A stretch of DNA of 64,000 nucleotides, taken from NCBI GenBank assembly GCA_048158365.1, contig JBLLNL010000001.1, one strand, 5' to 3'. Shown in pieces: positions 34,962 to 46,000 of the stretch (positions within the stretch are counted from its first letter, which is position 1; every line of letters starts with the position of its first letter). The position numbers and the translations under genes are program-made. This stretch comes from Azoarcus_F sp048158365 (GTDB lineage: Bacteria; Pseudomonadota; Gammaproteobacteria; Burkholderiales; Rhodocyclaceae). Below the pieces are notes generated by a model, which saw only the letters and a program-made list of their open reading frames with translations, was not told the DNA's origin and did not search any database.

Positions 34962-36075
34962 TGCCGCTGGTGCGGGAATGAAGGTCGTGGTCGGCATGTC
35001 GGGCGGCGTGGATTCTTCGGTGACGGCCTTGTTGCTGAAGCAGCAGGGTTATCGGGTCACGGGCTTGTTCATGAAGAATTGGGAAGACGACGACGACGAT
35101 GCGTATTGTTCGACCCGCCAGGACCTGGTCGACGTGGCTTCGGTCTGCGACGTGATCGGCATCGACCTCGAGGTCGTCAATTTTTCGCAGGAGTACAAGG
35201 ATCGGGTGTTTGCCGACTTCCTGGCCGAGTATCAGTCGGGCCGCACGCCCAATCCGGACATATTGTGCAACTCGGAGATCAAGTTTCGCTGCTTTCTGGA
35301 CCACGCGATGCAACTCGGAGCCGAACGTATTGCCACCGGGCACTATGCGCGGGTGCGCGAATGGGTCAATGATGGTCGTGCCGAGTTTCAGTTGCTCAAG
35401 GCCGAGGACGGAACTAAGGATCAGAGCTATTTTTTGTATAGGCTGAATCAGGCCCAACTGGCGAAGACGCTGTTCCCGCTCGGTGGACTCTACAAGCGGG
35501 ACGTGCGCCGAATCGCGGCCGAAGCGGGTCTGCATGTCGCGGAGAAGAAGGACTCCACCGGCATCTGTTTCATCGGCGAGCGCCCGTTCCGGGAGTTCCT
35601 GATGCGATATCTGCCGACGACGCCGGGCGAGATCCGCTGTCTGGACGACGATCGCGTCATCGGAGAGCACCAGGGGCTCATGTACCACACCATCGGCCAG
35701 CGCAAGGGCCTGCACATCGGCGGCATCAAAGGGCGGCAGGACGAGGCCGGAGAACACGAGGCCTGGTATGTAGCGGGCAAGGACGTTGCGGCGAACCGCC
35801 TGTATGTCGTGCAGGGACATGACCATCCGGCGCTGCTGCGGGACCGGTTGGTCGCGACGCAGTTGAACTGGATCGCCGGCCGCGATCCGCACACACACTG
35901 GGTCTATACGGCCAAGCCGCGCTATCGCAGTCCGGACATGCCGTGCGAGATCGATGCGGTCGACGCGGAGCGGGCAGAGATTGTCTTCGCCCAGCCGCAA
36001 TGGGCTGTGACGCCCGGTCAAAGCGTCGTCGTGTATGAATCCAACGTGTGTCTGGGCGGCGGCGTCATCGTCTGA
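34951..36075 (+). CDS. mnmA: tRNA-specific 2-thiouridylase MnmA
   Basis: MnmA puts sulfur on U34 of tRNAs for Lys, Glu and Gln, using sulfur relayed by the Tus proteins. The 374-residue enzyme has the PP-loop SGGVDSSV, the catalytic cysteines in NPDILCNSEIKF and DSTGICFIGE, and the C-terminal beta-barrel ending CLGGGVIV. GGAGGG precedes the ATG at 34951; ATG 34978 is an alternative. In many gammaproteobacteria hflD and purB follow mnmA; here an unrelated leftward gene does. Confidence 0.97.
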   Translation: MSIDAAGAGMKVVVGMSGGVDSSVTALLLKQQGYRVTGLFMKNWEDDDDDAYCSTRQDLVDVASVCDVIGIDLEVVNFSQEYKDRVFADFLAEYQSGRTPNPDILCNSEIKFRCFLDHAMQLGAERIATGHYARVREWVNDGRAEFQLLKAEDGTKDQSYFLYRLNQAQLAKTLFPLGGLYKRDVRRIAAEAGLHVAEKKDSTGICFIGERPFREFLMRYLPTTPGEIRCLDDDRVIGEHQGLMYHTIGQRKGLHIGGIKGRQDEAGEHEAWYVAGKDVAANRLYVVQGHDHPALLRDRLVATQLNWIAGRDPHTHWVYTAKPRYRSPDMPCEIDAVDAERAEIVFAQPQWAVTPGQSVVVYESNVCLGGGVIV

Positions 36076-36174
36076 GTCGAGGGTGCGCGCTCGATGCGCG
36101 TGTCACCGCTCGGGCTCGGCAGCCCTGGACGAAAGGGTGTGGGGGCGGGCCCGCCTCGGCGGTCCCACGGACGT

Positions 36175-37101
36175 TCAGGCGGCCGACAGCGTCTTCAGGC
36201 GCGTCAGGCTCAGTTCGGCGTAGTGCTCGCAACGTTCGGTGAATTCGCGCGTACTCTTGGGCATTGTCACGCGCGCACGGGTCATGTAGCCGACGAGTTC
36301 CCGACCCTGATTGATCAACTGCATGCCGTCGGTCGCGAGTTGTAACGTTTCCGGTGTGGGCGCGATCACCAGATGCGGCGTGAATGCGGCAAGGTGCTCG
36401 GAAGCGACCGCGAAGTCGGTCCATATGTCGAAGATGTTCGGGTCGGTTCGCAGCGTCTCGCACTTGATTTTGGCCGACTCGGCAAACTCGCGCACCTTTG
36501 TCTCGACGCCGGGGAACAATGGGTTATTAGAAAAAGTTGCGATCATCACTGCGGCGATGCGATCGATGTCCCTTAGTGTCTGCGCGATCTTGATGTATCG
36601 GCTCTCGTAGAAGGATTCGATCGGAATGGAGAAGGCGCGGAAGGGTTCGCCCCAGAGTTCGTCGATCCCTTCGTCACCGCTGATGTGGCGGACCAGTTTT
36701 CCGAGATTCAGCGACTCCTGCAGACATTGCCCGCATTCGCGCATCAGGGCGCTGTCCTGTTCGACCTCGACACCTTCTTCCTGCAGGTCGACCAGCTTGG
36801 TGAAGATGTCGGTCGCCCGATTGAAAAGCGCACCGGCGAGCATCGCGCCCTTGACGCGACGACGCTCCGGGTCGAGTTCCTCCTCGAAGGCCTGGCGCGC
36901 TTCCTTCAGGCGTTTGCCCGGGATGTTGATGCCATGTTCGACATGGTTGAACAGGCGCCTGGTCAGAGCCTCGATCAGCCGACGCTTGGCTTTCAGCGAA
37001 TCCTGCGGAGCCTCGTATGCCTTGATCCAGTATCCATCGTAATGGACACGCTTGACGCCCGCAATGCTGCGGATGGTGCCATTGGCTATGGGCTTCTTCA
37101 T
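36175..37101 (-). CDS. Conserved protein of unknown function, predicted all-helical
   Basis: I do not recognise this 308-residue protein. It has no signal peptide or membrane segment and is rich in charged helices. Notable blocks are VHYDGYWIKAYEAPQDSLKAKRR (in part), an arginine-rich stretch LDPERRRVKGAMLAGALFNRA, and a CGQC pair in MRECGQCLQESLN that might bind metal or form a disulfide. A C-terminal segment repeats helix-forming residues (ELVGYMTRARVTMP). It is convergent with mnmA and 186 bp upstream lies a DUF2062 gene on the same strand. Function cannot be inferred. Confidence 0.8.
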   Translation of the reverse strand: MKKPIANGTIRSIAGVKRVHYDGYWIKAYEAPQDSLKAKRRLIEALTRRLFNHVEHGINIPGKRLKEARQAFEEELDPERRRVKGAMLAGALFNRATDIFTKLVDLQEEGVEVEQDSALMRECGQCLQESLNLGKLVRHISGDEGIDELWGEPFRAFSIPIESFYESRYIKIAQTLRDIDRIAAVMIATFSNNPLFPGVETKVREFAESAKIKCETLRTDPNIFDIWTDFAVASEHLAAFTPHLVIAPTPETLQLATDGMQLINQGRELVGYMTRARVTMPKSTREFTERCEHYAELSLTRLKTLSAA

Positions 37102-37287
37102 GATCGTTCGGTTGTGTCCTCGCCTTTCCGCGCGTGAGCGAGGTACTCAAGACCACTCCCGGCTCTGTTGAGGGGACCAAGGATACGCTTGTTGTGCACG
37201 GCAAAAAAGCCCCCTTGGCCGACATGGACGGAAACGCAGGCAAAGGCGGGGGATGGAGGTGCCTGAGCACCGACCCGCGGAGGGGGA

Positions 37288-37851
37288 TCAGTAGATGTCG
37301 GACGCGCGACCCACCGCGATCCGGGCACTGCGCTCGCTGCGCTGGCGGCGGCGCTTGATGATCACCTTGATCCGCCATATCAGCAGCATGCCGAAGTAAC
37401 CGACCACCGCGGCTGTCACCGCCATGATCAACATGCCCAGAACGAGGGGCCGGCCGATACCGGTCAACCAGTGTATCGCGTCGATCAGCCACTGCAGCGT
37501 GGTCGTCGCGTGGTCCTCTGCGGGGACTGCGCCGCTCGCGACCGCCGGCGGCAGGATGGTGCTGCCGAGCCGATACGCGAAAATATAGATCGGGCCATAG
37601 GTGAACGGATTGCTGATCAGCGTCGCGATCGCGGCGATCCACAGGTTGCCGCGCAGGATCAGCGCAGCGATCGCAGCAGCCGGAATCTGCGCGATCGGAA
37701 CCATGAGGCCGAAGAACGCACCGATCGCCACACCCTTCGCCACCGAGTTACGGTTGATGTGCCAAAGAACCGGATCGTGAATGCGCGGCCCGAGCCACCT
37801 CAGCAGGCGATTTTGCTTGATGCTGTCTCGGGTGGGCAGGAAGCGCTTCAT
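37288..37851 (-). CDS. DUF2062 family membrane protein
   Basis: This 187-residue inner-membrane protein matches the DUF2062 pattern: an N-terminal WHINRNSVAKGVAIGAFFGL block (in part), PIAQIPAAAIAALILRGNLWIA, the conserved SNPFTYGPIYIFAYRLG segment, then two C-terminal helices (LVLGMLIMAVTAAVVGYFGM). The family has no established function. It is in the same direction as sixA upstream and the unknown helical protein downstream, but gaps of 140 and 186 bp leave co-transcription open. Confidence 0.88.
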   Translation of the reverse strand: MKRFLPTRDSIKQNRLLRWLGPRIHDPVLWHINRNSVAKGVAIGAFFGLMVPIAQIPAAAIAALILRGNLWIAAIATLISNPFTYGPIYIFAYRLGSTILPPAVASGAVPAEDHATTTLQWLIDAIHWLTGIGRPLVLGMLIMAVTAAVVGYFGMLLIWRIKVIIKRRRQRSERSARIAVGRASDIY

Positions 37852-37991
37852 CTGTCGGTTCTCGTCGTTCGGCCCTCATTGTATATCGGGGGAGGATCGT
37901 CCGATATGCGACAGTTCCTTCCCCGGCTCAATCCGATTGACTGTCCGGTCGGTCGAAAAGTGCCCGCCGGTTCGGAGCATTGAATCGCCGA

Positions 37992-38444
37992 TCACACCAG
38001 ATCGTGCGGGAGCATTGCGCGCAGCACGGTTTGCGTTTCTCCGTTGCGCACCCGGTTCGAGAACCACCACAGCGCGCCCTTCTTGACCGTCCAGTCCGCT
38101 TCCGCTCCGGAAAGCAACAGTGACGCAAGCCGACCGAGCGTGGGTTGATGCCCGACGATGAGGCATGCGCCGCTGGAGTCCGGCCATCCGCTTGCCGCCA
38201 GAATGTCGGCAACGCTGCCCTCAGGGCCGAGCGCACTGACGATCTCGAAATCTTCCGTGAAGGCGCTGGCCGTCTGGCGGGTCCGAACCGTCGGACTGAC
38301 CAGTACCTTGAGTCGTTTGGGCTGTTTCTTTCGCAACCAGGCGCCCATGCATTCGGCCTGCCGGTGGCCGCGCAGGGTCAGCTCACGACCATGGTCGGGC
38401 GAACCCTCGACCGCTTCGGCATGGCGCCACAACAGTAAATCCAT
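37992..38444 (-). CDS. sixA: Phosphohistidine phosphatase SixA
   Basis: SixA removes phosphate from phosphohistidine, for example on the phosphotransferase protein NPr or on phosphorelay domains. The short 150-residue protein has the family's LLLWRHAEA signature at the N-terminus, SPTVRTRQTA and the second histidine in LIVGHQPTLGRL. It belongs to the histidine phosphatase superfamily like the 3938-4579 gene but to a distinct short branch. An ATG 12 bp earlier is also possible as start. It lies 85 bp from the end of ygiF, transcribed in the same direction downstream of it. Confidence 0.92.
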   Translation of the reverse strand: MDLLLWRHAEAVEGSPDHGRELTLRGHRQAECMGAWLRKKQPKRLKVLVSPTVRTRQTASAFTEDFEIVSALGPEGSVADILAASGWPDSSGACLIVGHQPTLGRLASLLLSGAEADWTVKKGALWWFSNRVRNGETQTVLRAMLPHDLV

Positions 38445-38529
38445 AGCATCAATCATTCCAGTCGATCGAACCCGCGAGTATCGATGTCGGATGTTGCAGT
38501 CATGTGACGGCCCGGATTGAGGAAGACCG

Positions 38530-40044
38530 TCACGTAGGTTTCGCGTTCCATGGGGCGTGGCCCTTCATAAGCGGCTCCAGGTCGCGAATGGACTGACGGC
38601 AAAGTTTTGCGTATCGGGGCCCGTGCCAACCGCAGACGAATGCAGCAGCCGCGCGCAGTTCCTGGTCGTCGGCCGCATAGTCGGCGAGTCGATTGCGGGC
38701 GACGTCTACGTCGTTGATGAAGCCGAGCGCATTTTGCGCGCGGGTGAGCGACCGCAGGAAGCGCGCCGCCTTCTTGGCCGGCATCAGCGGCCCGAAAAAC
38801 TCCATGCCGTAGCGAAGCTGCTTGAGCGCGATCCTGAGTGCATGCAGCTTGGCGGGCACCAGATCCTGGGCGGCCTCGAAACGTCGCCGGATCTTTTTTT
38901 GCAGACGTGACATCTGCAGCCTGGCGAAAACGCGCAGGTCGGCCGCGCCGATCAGGTTGTTGGTCGGCAAGGCATACAGTGCGGCGATGAAGCCGATCAG
39001 CAGCCGGCCCTGCGCGGCCGGATCGAGGCTCTGCAGGGCCTCGCCGCGCGCGCGATCGCGGGCCGCATGGACGAGGCCCTGCAGTCGCGCAAGCGCGGAA
39101 TCCTCTTCGGGATTGCTTCCCGCAACCGGTGAAAGAACCTCCTCGTACAGCACGTCGAGGTCGCGGGCATCACCGAAGCTGTTGGCGTTATCGCGCAGCC
39201 GATCGCTCCAGTCGGTCACGAACGCCTCCGGCAATGCGGGGGAGAACAGGCGGATCAGTGAGCGCAGCCGACGCTGGGAGACCCGCAACTGGTGGATGAA
39301 CTCCGGGTCCAGGCTGCCCACTGCGCCGCTCGCATTGGCCTGCCATTGCCGGACACAGGAGGAGGCGAGCGCCTGAAACGCCTCAACCGGGCTCTGGTCC
39401 GGGCGAATGTCGGACGGTGCCGCCCGCAGCGGCCGGGGTGTCAGCCCCAGGTGCAGTGCATAGCCTCGCTCGGCCTTGCTGACGTCGTTGGGTATCAGGG
39501 GCAGGTCGGCTGCGAGGCGACACGCGAGCAGCAAAAGGTCGATCGGCTTGCCCTGCTCGAGTTCGAGCTCCAGCTCGCAGATGGGTTCGACATGCTCGCC
39601 GCAGACGATCTCCCCGGTATCGATCATCATCAGGATGCGCACCTTCGGGTCCGGCGCGTACAGTCGGGTTTCGCGACGGAAGCGCGTCGAGAACACCGGC
39701 ACGAGATCGTCGTGCAGTTGCGTCAGCCGCTTGCGTACATCCGTCCGGTCGATCGCCGAGAAATCGAAGCTCCCGGAAAAGGACTGTTCCCACTCCGGTC
39801 GTTGGGACAGACCGGCGGTGGATTCGGCCGCACATTTGACCGTCTGCAACCACTGACGCCCATGGCGACGGGTGCGCAGCGCAATCTTGCGCTCCCTGAG
39901 CCTGAGGTCCGAGGTGTCGTAATAGGTGTTTTCCAGGGTTGCCGCGTTGCCGAGTTTGGTCGCGGCCTGCACGATGGGATGCCGGCGCAGCGCAGGCAGG
40001 GATCTGCGCGCCAGGCCGAGCTTGAGTTCGATTTCCTGGGCCAT
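38530..40044 (-). CDS. ygiF: CYTH and CHAD domain protein, inorganic triphosphatase YgiF-like
   Basis: The N-terminal CYTH domain (residues 1 to about 200) has the metal-binding ExExK motif (EIELK at residues 4-8) of triphosphate tunnel enzymes, which in E. coli YgiF hydrolyses inorganic triphosphate. The C-terminal CHAD domain (about 230-500) is helical and histidine/arginine-rich (FIHQLRVSQRRLRSLIRLF, HALRIALKQLRYGMEFF); such domains bind polyphosphate. The 504-residue start MAQEIELKLG is chosen. It is next to glnE on the same strand, as in E. coli. Confidence 0.92.
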   Translation of the reverse strand: MAQEIELKLGLARRSLPALRRHPIVQAATKLGNAATLENTYYDTSDLRLRERKIALRTRRHGRQWLQTVKCAAESTAGLSQRPEWEQSFSGSFDFSAIDRTDVRKRLTQLHDDLVPVFSTRFRRETRLYAPDPKVRILMMIDTGEIVCGEHVEPICELELELEQGKPIDLLLLACRLAADLPLIPNDVSKAERGYALHLGLTPRPLRAAPSDIRPDQSPVEAFQALASSCVRQWQANASGAVGSLDPEFIHQLRVSQRRLRSLIRLFSPALPEAFVTDWSDRLRDNANSFGDARDLDVLYEEVLSPVAGSNPEEDSALARLQGLVHAARDRARGEALQSLDPAAQGRLLIGFIAALYALPTNNLIGAADLRVFARLQMSRLQKKIRRRFEAAQDLVPAKLHALRIALKQLRYGMEFFGPLMPAKKAARFLRSLTRAQNALGFINDVDVARNRLADYAADDQELRAAAAFVCGWHGPRYAKLCRQSIRDLEPLMKGHAPWNAKPT

Positions 40045-40155
40045 ATGCCTATCGATTACCGTTGCGAGGGAGTGGCAAGACCATGGAATGCTCATCAAGA
40101 GTGCTGGGCTTTCATTCTAGCCTGTGCCACCGGCTTAGTCTTGCATCGAATTGGT

Positions 40156-42861
40156 TCATTCGCCCTTCGCCGCGGACTGATCCTCTCCCATGACTTTCTT
40201 CCACAGTGTGATCACAGGTTCGCGGGCCGACGCGGTCTCTGCCGGTGCGACGCTCGACGCCTGGCCGTTGAGGCGCTGGCGGTGCTGCAGGCGACGCAAC
40301 AGGCGATAGCTGTCACCGCAGCTTGCCGCAAGGTCGGTCGGGATCAGACCCAGTTCGCCCGCGATGCGCAGCAGCGCGATGTTTCCGAGGTTGGCCGTCA
40401 GTTCCGGATGTGCATGCGAATGGCCGAGCACGAGATACTGGATCAGAAACTCGACATCGATCAGTCCGCCGGCATCGTGTTTGAGTTCGAAGCGCGCATT
40501 CTTGTTGGCATGCGCATCGCGCATCTTGCGCCGCATGGTGAGCACCTCGGCTCTCAGCGTGTCGAGGTTCCGGGGCTGGCGCATCACCTCGCAGCGGATG
40601 CGTTCGAAGGCGGCACCCAGCGTCTTGTCCCCGGCGGCGAAGCGGGCACGGGTCAGGGCCTGGTGTTCCCAGACCCAGGCGGATTCGAGCTGGTAGGCGC
40701 GGAAGGCCTCGAGCGAGGTGACCAGCAGACCGGAATTGCCGTTGGGTCGCAGACGCAGATCGGTTTCGAACAGAATGCCGGCGGCGGTGCGGGTGGACAG
40801 CCAGGTATTGATGCGTTGTGCGAAGCGCGAATAGACCTCGATCGCCTCCGGCGCGGCGTCGTCGAACAGGAACACGATATCCAGGTCCGACGCGTAGCCG
40901 AGCTCCTTGCCGCCGAGCTTGCCGTACGCGATCACCGCGAAGCACGGATCGTCGCGATGACGCTTGCGGATCTTGCGCCATACCGGCGGCAGCGTCAGTT
41001 CGAGAATCAGATCGGCAAGGGCCGACAAATGGTCGGCCAGCCGCTCCACCGTCAGCTTGCCGGCGATGTCCTGGGTCAGCAGACGGAAAACCTGCGCATG
41101 GTGCTGCTCGCGCATCATGTCCATCTGGTGTTCCATGTCCGGCTCGATCGCATCGAGCGCCGCGCGGAGCTCCGCCTCCAGCGTCTCCCAGTCCGGCTCC
41201 GCTTCCAGGTTGCGATCGTCCAGGAGTTCATCCATCAGGATCGGGTGACGGGTCAGATAATCCGCTGCCCAGCTGGATGCGCTCATCAGGTCGGCGACGC
41301 GCCTCAGCGCATTCGGGTACTGCTGCAACAAGGCCAGGTAGGCGCCGCGGCGGGTGATCGTCTCGAGCAGGCTCAGGCAGCGAGACAGCGTGTCGTCCGG
41401 CATCGGGGTGGCGGCAGCGGCCTCGACCACGCGGGGCATCAGCGCATCGAGGCGGCTGCGGTTGCGCGGCGGCAACTGCTGGTAACGCGGACTCTCGTGG
41501 ATGGCGGCCAGTCGGCGGGCGACTGCCTGAGGATCTTTATAACCGAGCCGCGCCAGGATCGGGTCGATCTGATCACCGTGCTCGGCAGACGTCCACACCG
41601 AATCGAGGGCGTGGTCCTCGTCGCTCGGATCGCTGAAGACGTCGTCGAAATGGTGACTGACCGCTCTCCTGTGCGCGTCCAGTTCGGCGCACAGTGCATC
41701 GTAGTCGTTGTGGCCGGTCGCCGCGGCGATGAGGCGGCGATCCTCGCTCGTTTCCGGAAGGTCGTGGGTCTGCGCATCGTCGAGATACTGCAGACGGTGC
41801 TCCAGACGGCGCAGGAACACATAGGCTTCCGACAACTCCTTCACCGCTGAAGGGGTCAGGATGCCGCGTGACGCCAGTTCGTTCAGAACCTTGAGGGTGG
41901 GGCGAATCTGCAGTTCGCGATCCCGGCCGCCCCGTATCAACTGGAAGACCTGGGCGATGAACTCGATCTCGCGGATGCCGCCCGGCCCGAGCTTGACGTT
42001 GTGGGCTCGGTCCCGGCGCGCGACTTCGCGACGGATCTGGCTGTGGAGGTCACGCATCGCGTTGAACGCGCCAAAGTCCAGATACTTGCGGAACACGAAC
42101 GGGCGGGCGATGTCCTCGAGTTCCTGGTAGCGCTCGCCGTTCAGTACCCTGGCCTTGATCCAGGCGTAACGCTCCCATTCCCGCCCCTGCGTGATGAAAT
42201 AGTTCTCGAGCGTGTCGAAGGAGCAGACCAGGGAGCCCGAATCCCCGTTCGGGCGTAGCCGCATGTCCACGCGAAAGACCTGGCCGTGCTCGGTGACCTC
42301 GGACAAGGTCTTGATGATGCGCTTTCCGAGTCGTTCGAAGAACTCGAAGTTGCTGATGATCTTCTTGCCCCCGGTATCGCCGTCCTCCGGATAGACGAAG
42401 ATCAGGTCGATGTCGGAGGAGACGTTCAGCTCGCGTCCGCCAAGCTTGCCCATGCCGATAATCAGCAACTCCTGCACCCAACCCGCCGGTGACAGCGGTT
42501 CGCCATAGCGCAGGACCAACGACTCGCGCAGGATATCGTGTGCCGAACGGACCGCGACCTCGGCGAGGCAGGTCATGGACTCGGTCACCTCGGCCAGGTC
42601 GGCGACATCGTTCAGATCCCGGCACGCGAGATGACACAGCACCCACGTGCGCAGATCGCGCAGGGCCGGGGCGAGATTGTCCTCACATAGCCTGCGCTCG
42701 GCGAGGAAGGCCTGCATTGCGTCGGTGTCGAGCGTGCGATCGACCGAGGCAGCGAGCGTTTGCGGCAGCCAGGCTCGGCTCTGCAGCATGCGGGAAAGGA
42801 ACCGCGACAGGCCGGCCGCATGCTGCACCGGGGCAGGAAGGAGGGAGATGTCGAAGGACAT
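40156..42861 (-). CDS. glnE: Bifunctional glutamine synthetase adenylyltransferase/deadenylase
   Basis: GlnE switches glutamine synthetase off by adenylylation and on by phosphorolytic deadenylylation, under control of PII proteins. The 901-residue protein has two nucleotidyltransferase domains, each with a G-S-type DxD site: GMGKLGGRELNVSSDIDLIF in the N-terminal deadenylase half and YGKLGGKELGYASDLDIVF in the C-terminal adenylylase half, with helical linkers. The start MSFDISLLPAPVQ is chosen; the longer frame runs over the divergent yhdP start. It lies 111 bp before ygiF, transcribed in the same direction. Confidence 0.97.
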   Translation of the reverse strand: MSFDISLLPAPVQHAAGLSRFLSRMLQSRAWLPQTLAASVDRTLDTDAMQAFLAERRLCEDNLAPALRDLRTWVLCHLACRDLNDVADLAEVTESMTCLAEVAVRSAHDILRESLVLRYGEPLSPAGWVQELLIIGMGKLGGRELNVSSDIDLIFVYPEDGDTGGKKIISNFEFFERLGKRIIKTLSEVTEHGQVFRVDMRLRPNGDSGSLVCSFDTLENYFITQGREWERYAWIKARVLNGERYQELEDIARPFVFRKYLDFGAFNAMRDLHSQIRREVARRDRAHNVKLGPGGIREIEFIAQVFQLIRGGRDRELQIRPTLKVLNELASRGILTPSAVKELSEAYVFLRRLEHRLQYLDDAQTHDLPETSEDRRLIAAATGHNDYDALCAELDAHRRAVSHHFDDVFSDPSDEDHALDSVWTSAEHGDQIDPILARLGYKDPQAVARRLAAIHESPRYQQLPPRNRSRLDALMPRVVEAAAATPMPDDTLSRCLSLLETITRRGAYLALLQQYPNALRRVADLMSASSWAADYLTRHPILMDELLDDRNLEAEPDWETLEAELRAALDAIEPDMEHQMDMMREQHHAQVFRLLTQDIAGKLTVERLADHLSALADLILELTLPPVWRKIRKRHRDDPCFAVIAYGKLGGKELGYASDLDIVFLFDDAAPEAIEVYSRFAQRINTWLSTRTAAGILFETDLRLRPNGNSGLLVTSLEAFRAYQLESAWVWEHQALTRARFAAGDKTLGAAFERIRCEVMRQPRNLDTLRAEVLTMRRKMRDAHANKNARFELKHDAGGLIDVEFLIQYLVLGHSHAHPELTANLGNIALLRIAGELGLIPTDLAASCGDSYRLLRRLQHRQRLNGQASSVAPAETASAREPVITLWKKVMGEDQSAAKGE

Positions 42862-43000
42862 GGAAGCGTGATTCCGGTTCGTTGCTAGAATGATCGACCC
42901 GATGTGTGGGCATCCGGGTGACCCCGAGCAGCCATGCGATCGATTGTAGCGAAGGCGGGGCCGCCCGGTGTGATCGACGGTCCGCCTTACAATGTTGAAG

Positions 43001-46000
43001 ATGACAACCGACCCACCGTTCCCGTCTGATCCAGACGCAGCCGCGCCGCGCCGCATGCCCTCGAGATGGACCGGCATGCTGATGAACGTGTTCGTGCTGG
43101 CCTTTTTCCTGGCAGGCTTGCTGCTGTTGGTGATTCGGGAGGTCTTCATCCCCGGTGTGCATGACTATCGGCCTCAGATCGAACGCGCGCTCGGACGTGC
43201 GATCGGTATGTCGGTCGGCATCGAGTCGTTGTCGGCGGACTGGCAGGGCCTGCGTCCACGCTTTCATGTGTCGGGTCTGAGCGTGCTCGATGCGCAGGGG
43301 GCGACCGAATTCAGACTCGAGCGTGTCGATGCGGTCTTGTCGTGGTCATCGCTGTTGAGTGGTCAGATCCGCTTCCATCAGTTTGTCGTCGATGCCCCGC
43401 ATCTCGGACTGCGACGGGACGCCGATGGCCGAATCTTCGTTGCCGGGGTTCCGGTCGGATCCGGGGCAGCGGGTTCGGGTTTTGTCGGATGGGCATTGAG
43501 CCATCGCGAAGTCATGATCTGGAACGCAAGCGTGCGCTGGACGGACGCCTTGCGCGGGGCACCAGCCCTCGAACTGGATTCAGTCGACCTGCGATTGACC
43601 TCGGTCGGCGGACGTCATCGTTTCGCTGTGCGCACCCGACCCCCGATCGAGATCGGTGGAAAGCTCGAGATTCGTGGTGATCTCGTCGGCGGGATCGCTT
43701 CCGATCCGAGCGACTGGACCGGCCAGGTGCATGTCGCGATCGACGACGTCGACCTGGCCGGACTGCGTCCATGGTTTTCCCCGCCCGTGCTGCAGGGTGC
43801 CTTCGGGTCCTTGCACGCGTGGCTCGATGTCGACGCTGGCCGACTGATGTCGATCGATACCGAGCTCGCCATGGTCGATGGCCTGTTGCGCCTCGATGAC
43901 GAGCGCCCTGAGCTCGCTTTCGAAGTGTTGCGCGGACGGATTGCCTATCGTCCGCGATCGGATGGCTTCGAGCTGGCGACGTCCGAGCTCGAGATCCGCG
44001 CTGGCGAGTCGATCCGGCTGGTACCGCTCACGCTCGAGCTCAATGCAGTGTCGGGGGCCGATCGGCCTTTGGCGAGCGGCAGTCTGAGTGTGAATAGAGT
44101 CGACCTGGACGTGCTGGCGGGATGGATTGCCCATTATCCACTGGCTGAAACCGCACGAAGTCGGATCGAAGCGCTCCGACCGGCCGGGACACTGACTGAA
44201 TTGCACCTGGAATGGCGAGACCTGGACGGGCATTGGCCACAATGGAAGGTTCGGACGCAGTTCGACGGCATCGCATGGCGCCCTTCCGGGACGATTCCGG
44301 GTGTCGACCGGATATCGGGCGAGTTGAACGGTGACCAGGTCAGTGGCCGCTTTCGCCTCGACAGTCGCGATGCTGCGATAGAGATGCCGCGCGTGTTGCC
44401 GGAGCCGGTGATGCGTTTTTCGACGTTGCAGGCCGACGGTGGCTGGACACGGCATGAATCCGAGTGGGCGTTCTCGCTCGATGGACTGCGCTTCGAGAAC
44501 CCGGATGCTGCCGGCTCCGGCTCAGGCACCTACCGGACGGTCGGCGGCGGGCGCGGCGAGATCGACATCGCGGCGCGCCTGACCCGCGCCGATGGGGCGG
44601 CAGTGTGGCGATACATGCCCCTTCAGGTGAACGCCCGTGCGCGCGAATGGCTGCGGAATGCGCTGATTGCTGGTGCCGTGCCGGACGCGCGGCTGCGTTT
44701 GCGCGGGAACCTGGCGGATTTTCCGTTCGAGGAGGGCCGGGGCGGGCAGTTTCTGGTGACGGTACGCGTCGGTGACGCCTCGCTGCGCTACGGCGAGCTG
44801 TGGCCGGCCATCGAGGGGATCAACGGCGAGATCCGCTTCGAAGGGTCGGGCATGCGCATGTCGGCTGACAGCGGCCGGATACTGGGGGTGGAACTGCTGG
44901 ACGTGATCGCCGAAGTGCCGAGACTCGGTGCGCCGGAGGGTGGGGTCATGACTCTCACCGGTCGAGCGCAGGGTGCGACCCCGGATTTTCTTGCATTCAT
45001 CGCCGAAAGTCCGTTGCACACCTATCTCGGCGGCTTCACCGACCACATTCGGGCAGCCGGAAGCGGTGATCTCGACCTGACCCTGGTGCTGCCGCTAAGC
45101 GAGATCCTGAACGCCACGGTCAAGGGCGAGTATCGCTTCAGCGGCAACCGGTTCGAGCTGATGGAGGGTTTTCCGCCACTCACCGACGCTCGAGGCCGGG
45201 TGTCATTTACGGAAAACTCGCTGACCATCGGCGACGCGAGTGCGCGTGCGCTGGGCGAGCCGCTGCGACTGAACGCGACGACCCGTGCGGAAGGCGGCAT
45301 CCGGTTCGAGGTCGCGGGCGGCATCGCCATGCGCGCGCTGCGCGAGCAACACGACTGGCCGGTGCTGTCCCATCTGTCCGGCTCCACCGCCTGGAGCGCG
45401 AGCATCGAGCTTCTCAGGGATGCCGTGACCGTGCGGGTCGCAAGCGGGCTCGACGGTATCGCATCCAGTCTCCCCGCTCCATTCAACAAGCGCGCCACCG
45501 AAGCGTGGCCACTGGCGTTGTCGCTCGATCTGACCGAGCGCGGCGCGGTCGCGCAGCTTCGAGCGGACTTGCAGGGGCGGGGAGCGCTCGACATCTTCCG
45601 GCGGCGGCTGGAATCCGGCGCGGCCTCCGTGCGTGGCGGAGTGAGTCTGTTCGCGCCGCTTCAACTGGCCGAACGCGGCCTGATGCTGTCCGCGAAGCTC
45701 GACGAGTTCGATCTGGATACATGGCGGGACCTGATCGATGCGGATGCGTCGGTCGACGAGGCGGATGCGCCGCTCCCGGGTGCCGGCCTGATCGGGGCGG
45801 TCGATGTCGAGATTGCGCGGCTCAAGGTTTTCGATATGGAACTGCATGCTTTCACGCTTGCGGCGACGGCCGACGAGGTGGGTATGCGAGGTCGAATGTC
45901 GAGCAGGCGGGCTCAGGGCGACTTCGTCTGGGATGACAGAGGCGGCGGAGCGCTTCAGGCCCGCTTCGAACGTCTGGAGATCGGCGGCGACGAGAAGCCG

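Noticed and set aside
39292..41850. Open frame of 852 codons on the plus strand opposite ygiF and glnE
   Set aside because: Lies fully antisense to two well-supported genes and has no recognisable domain.
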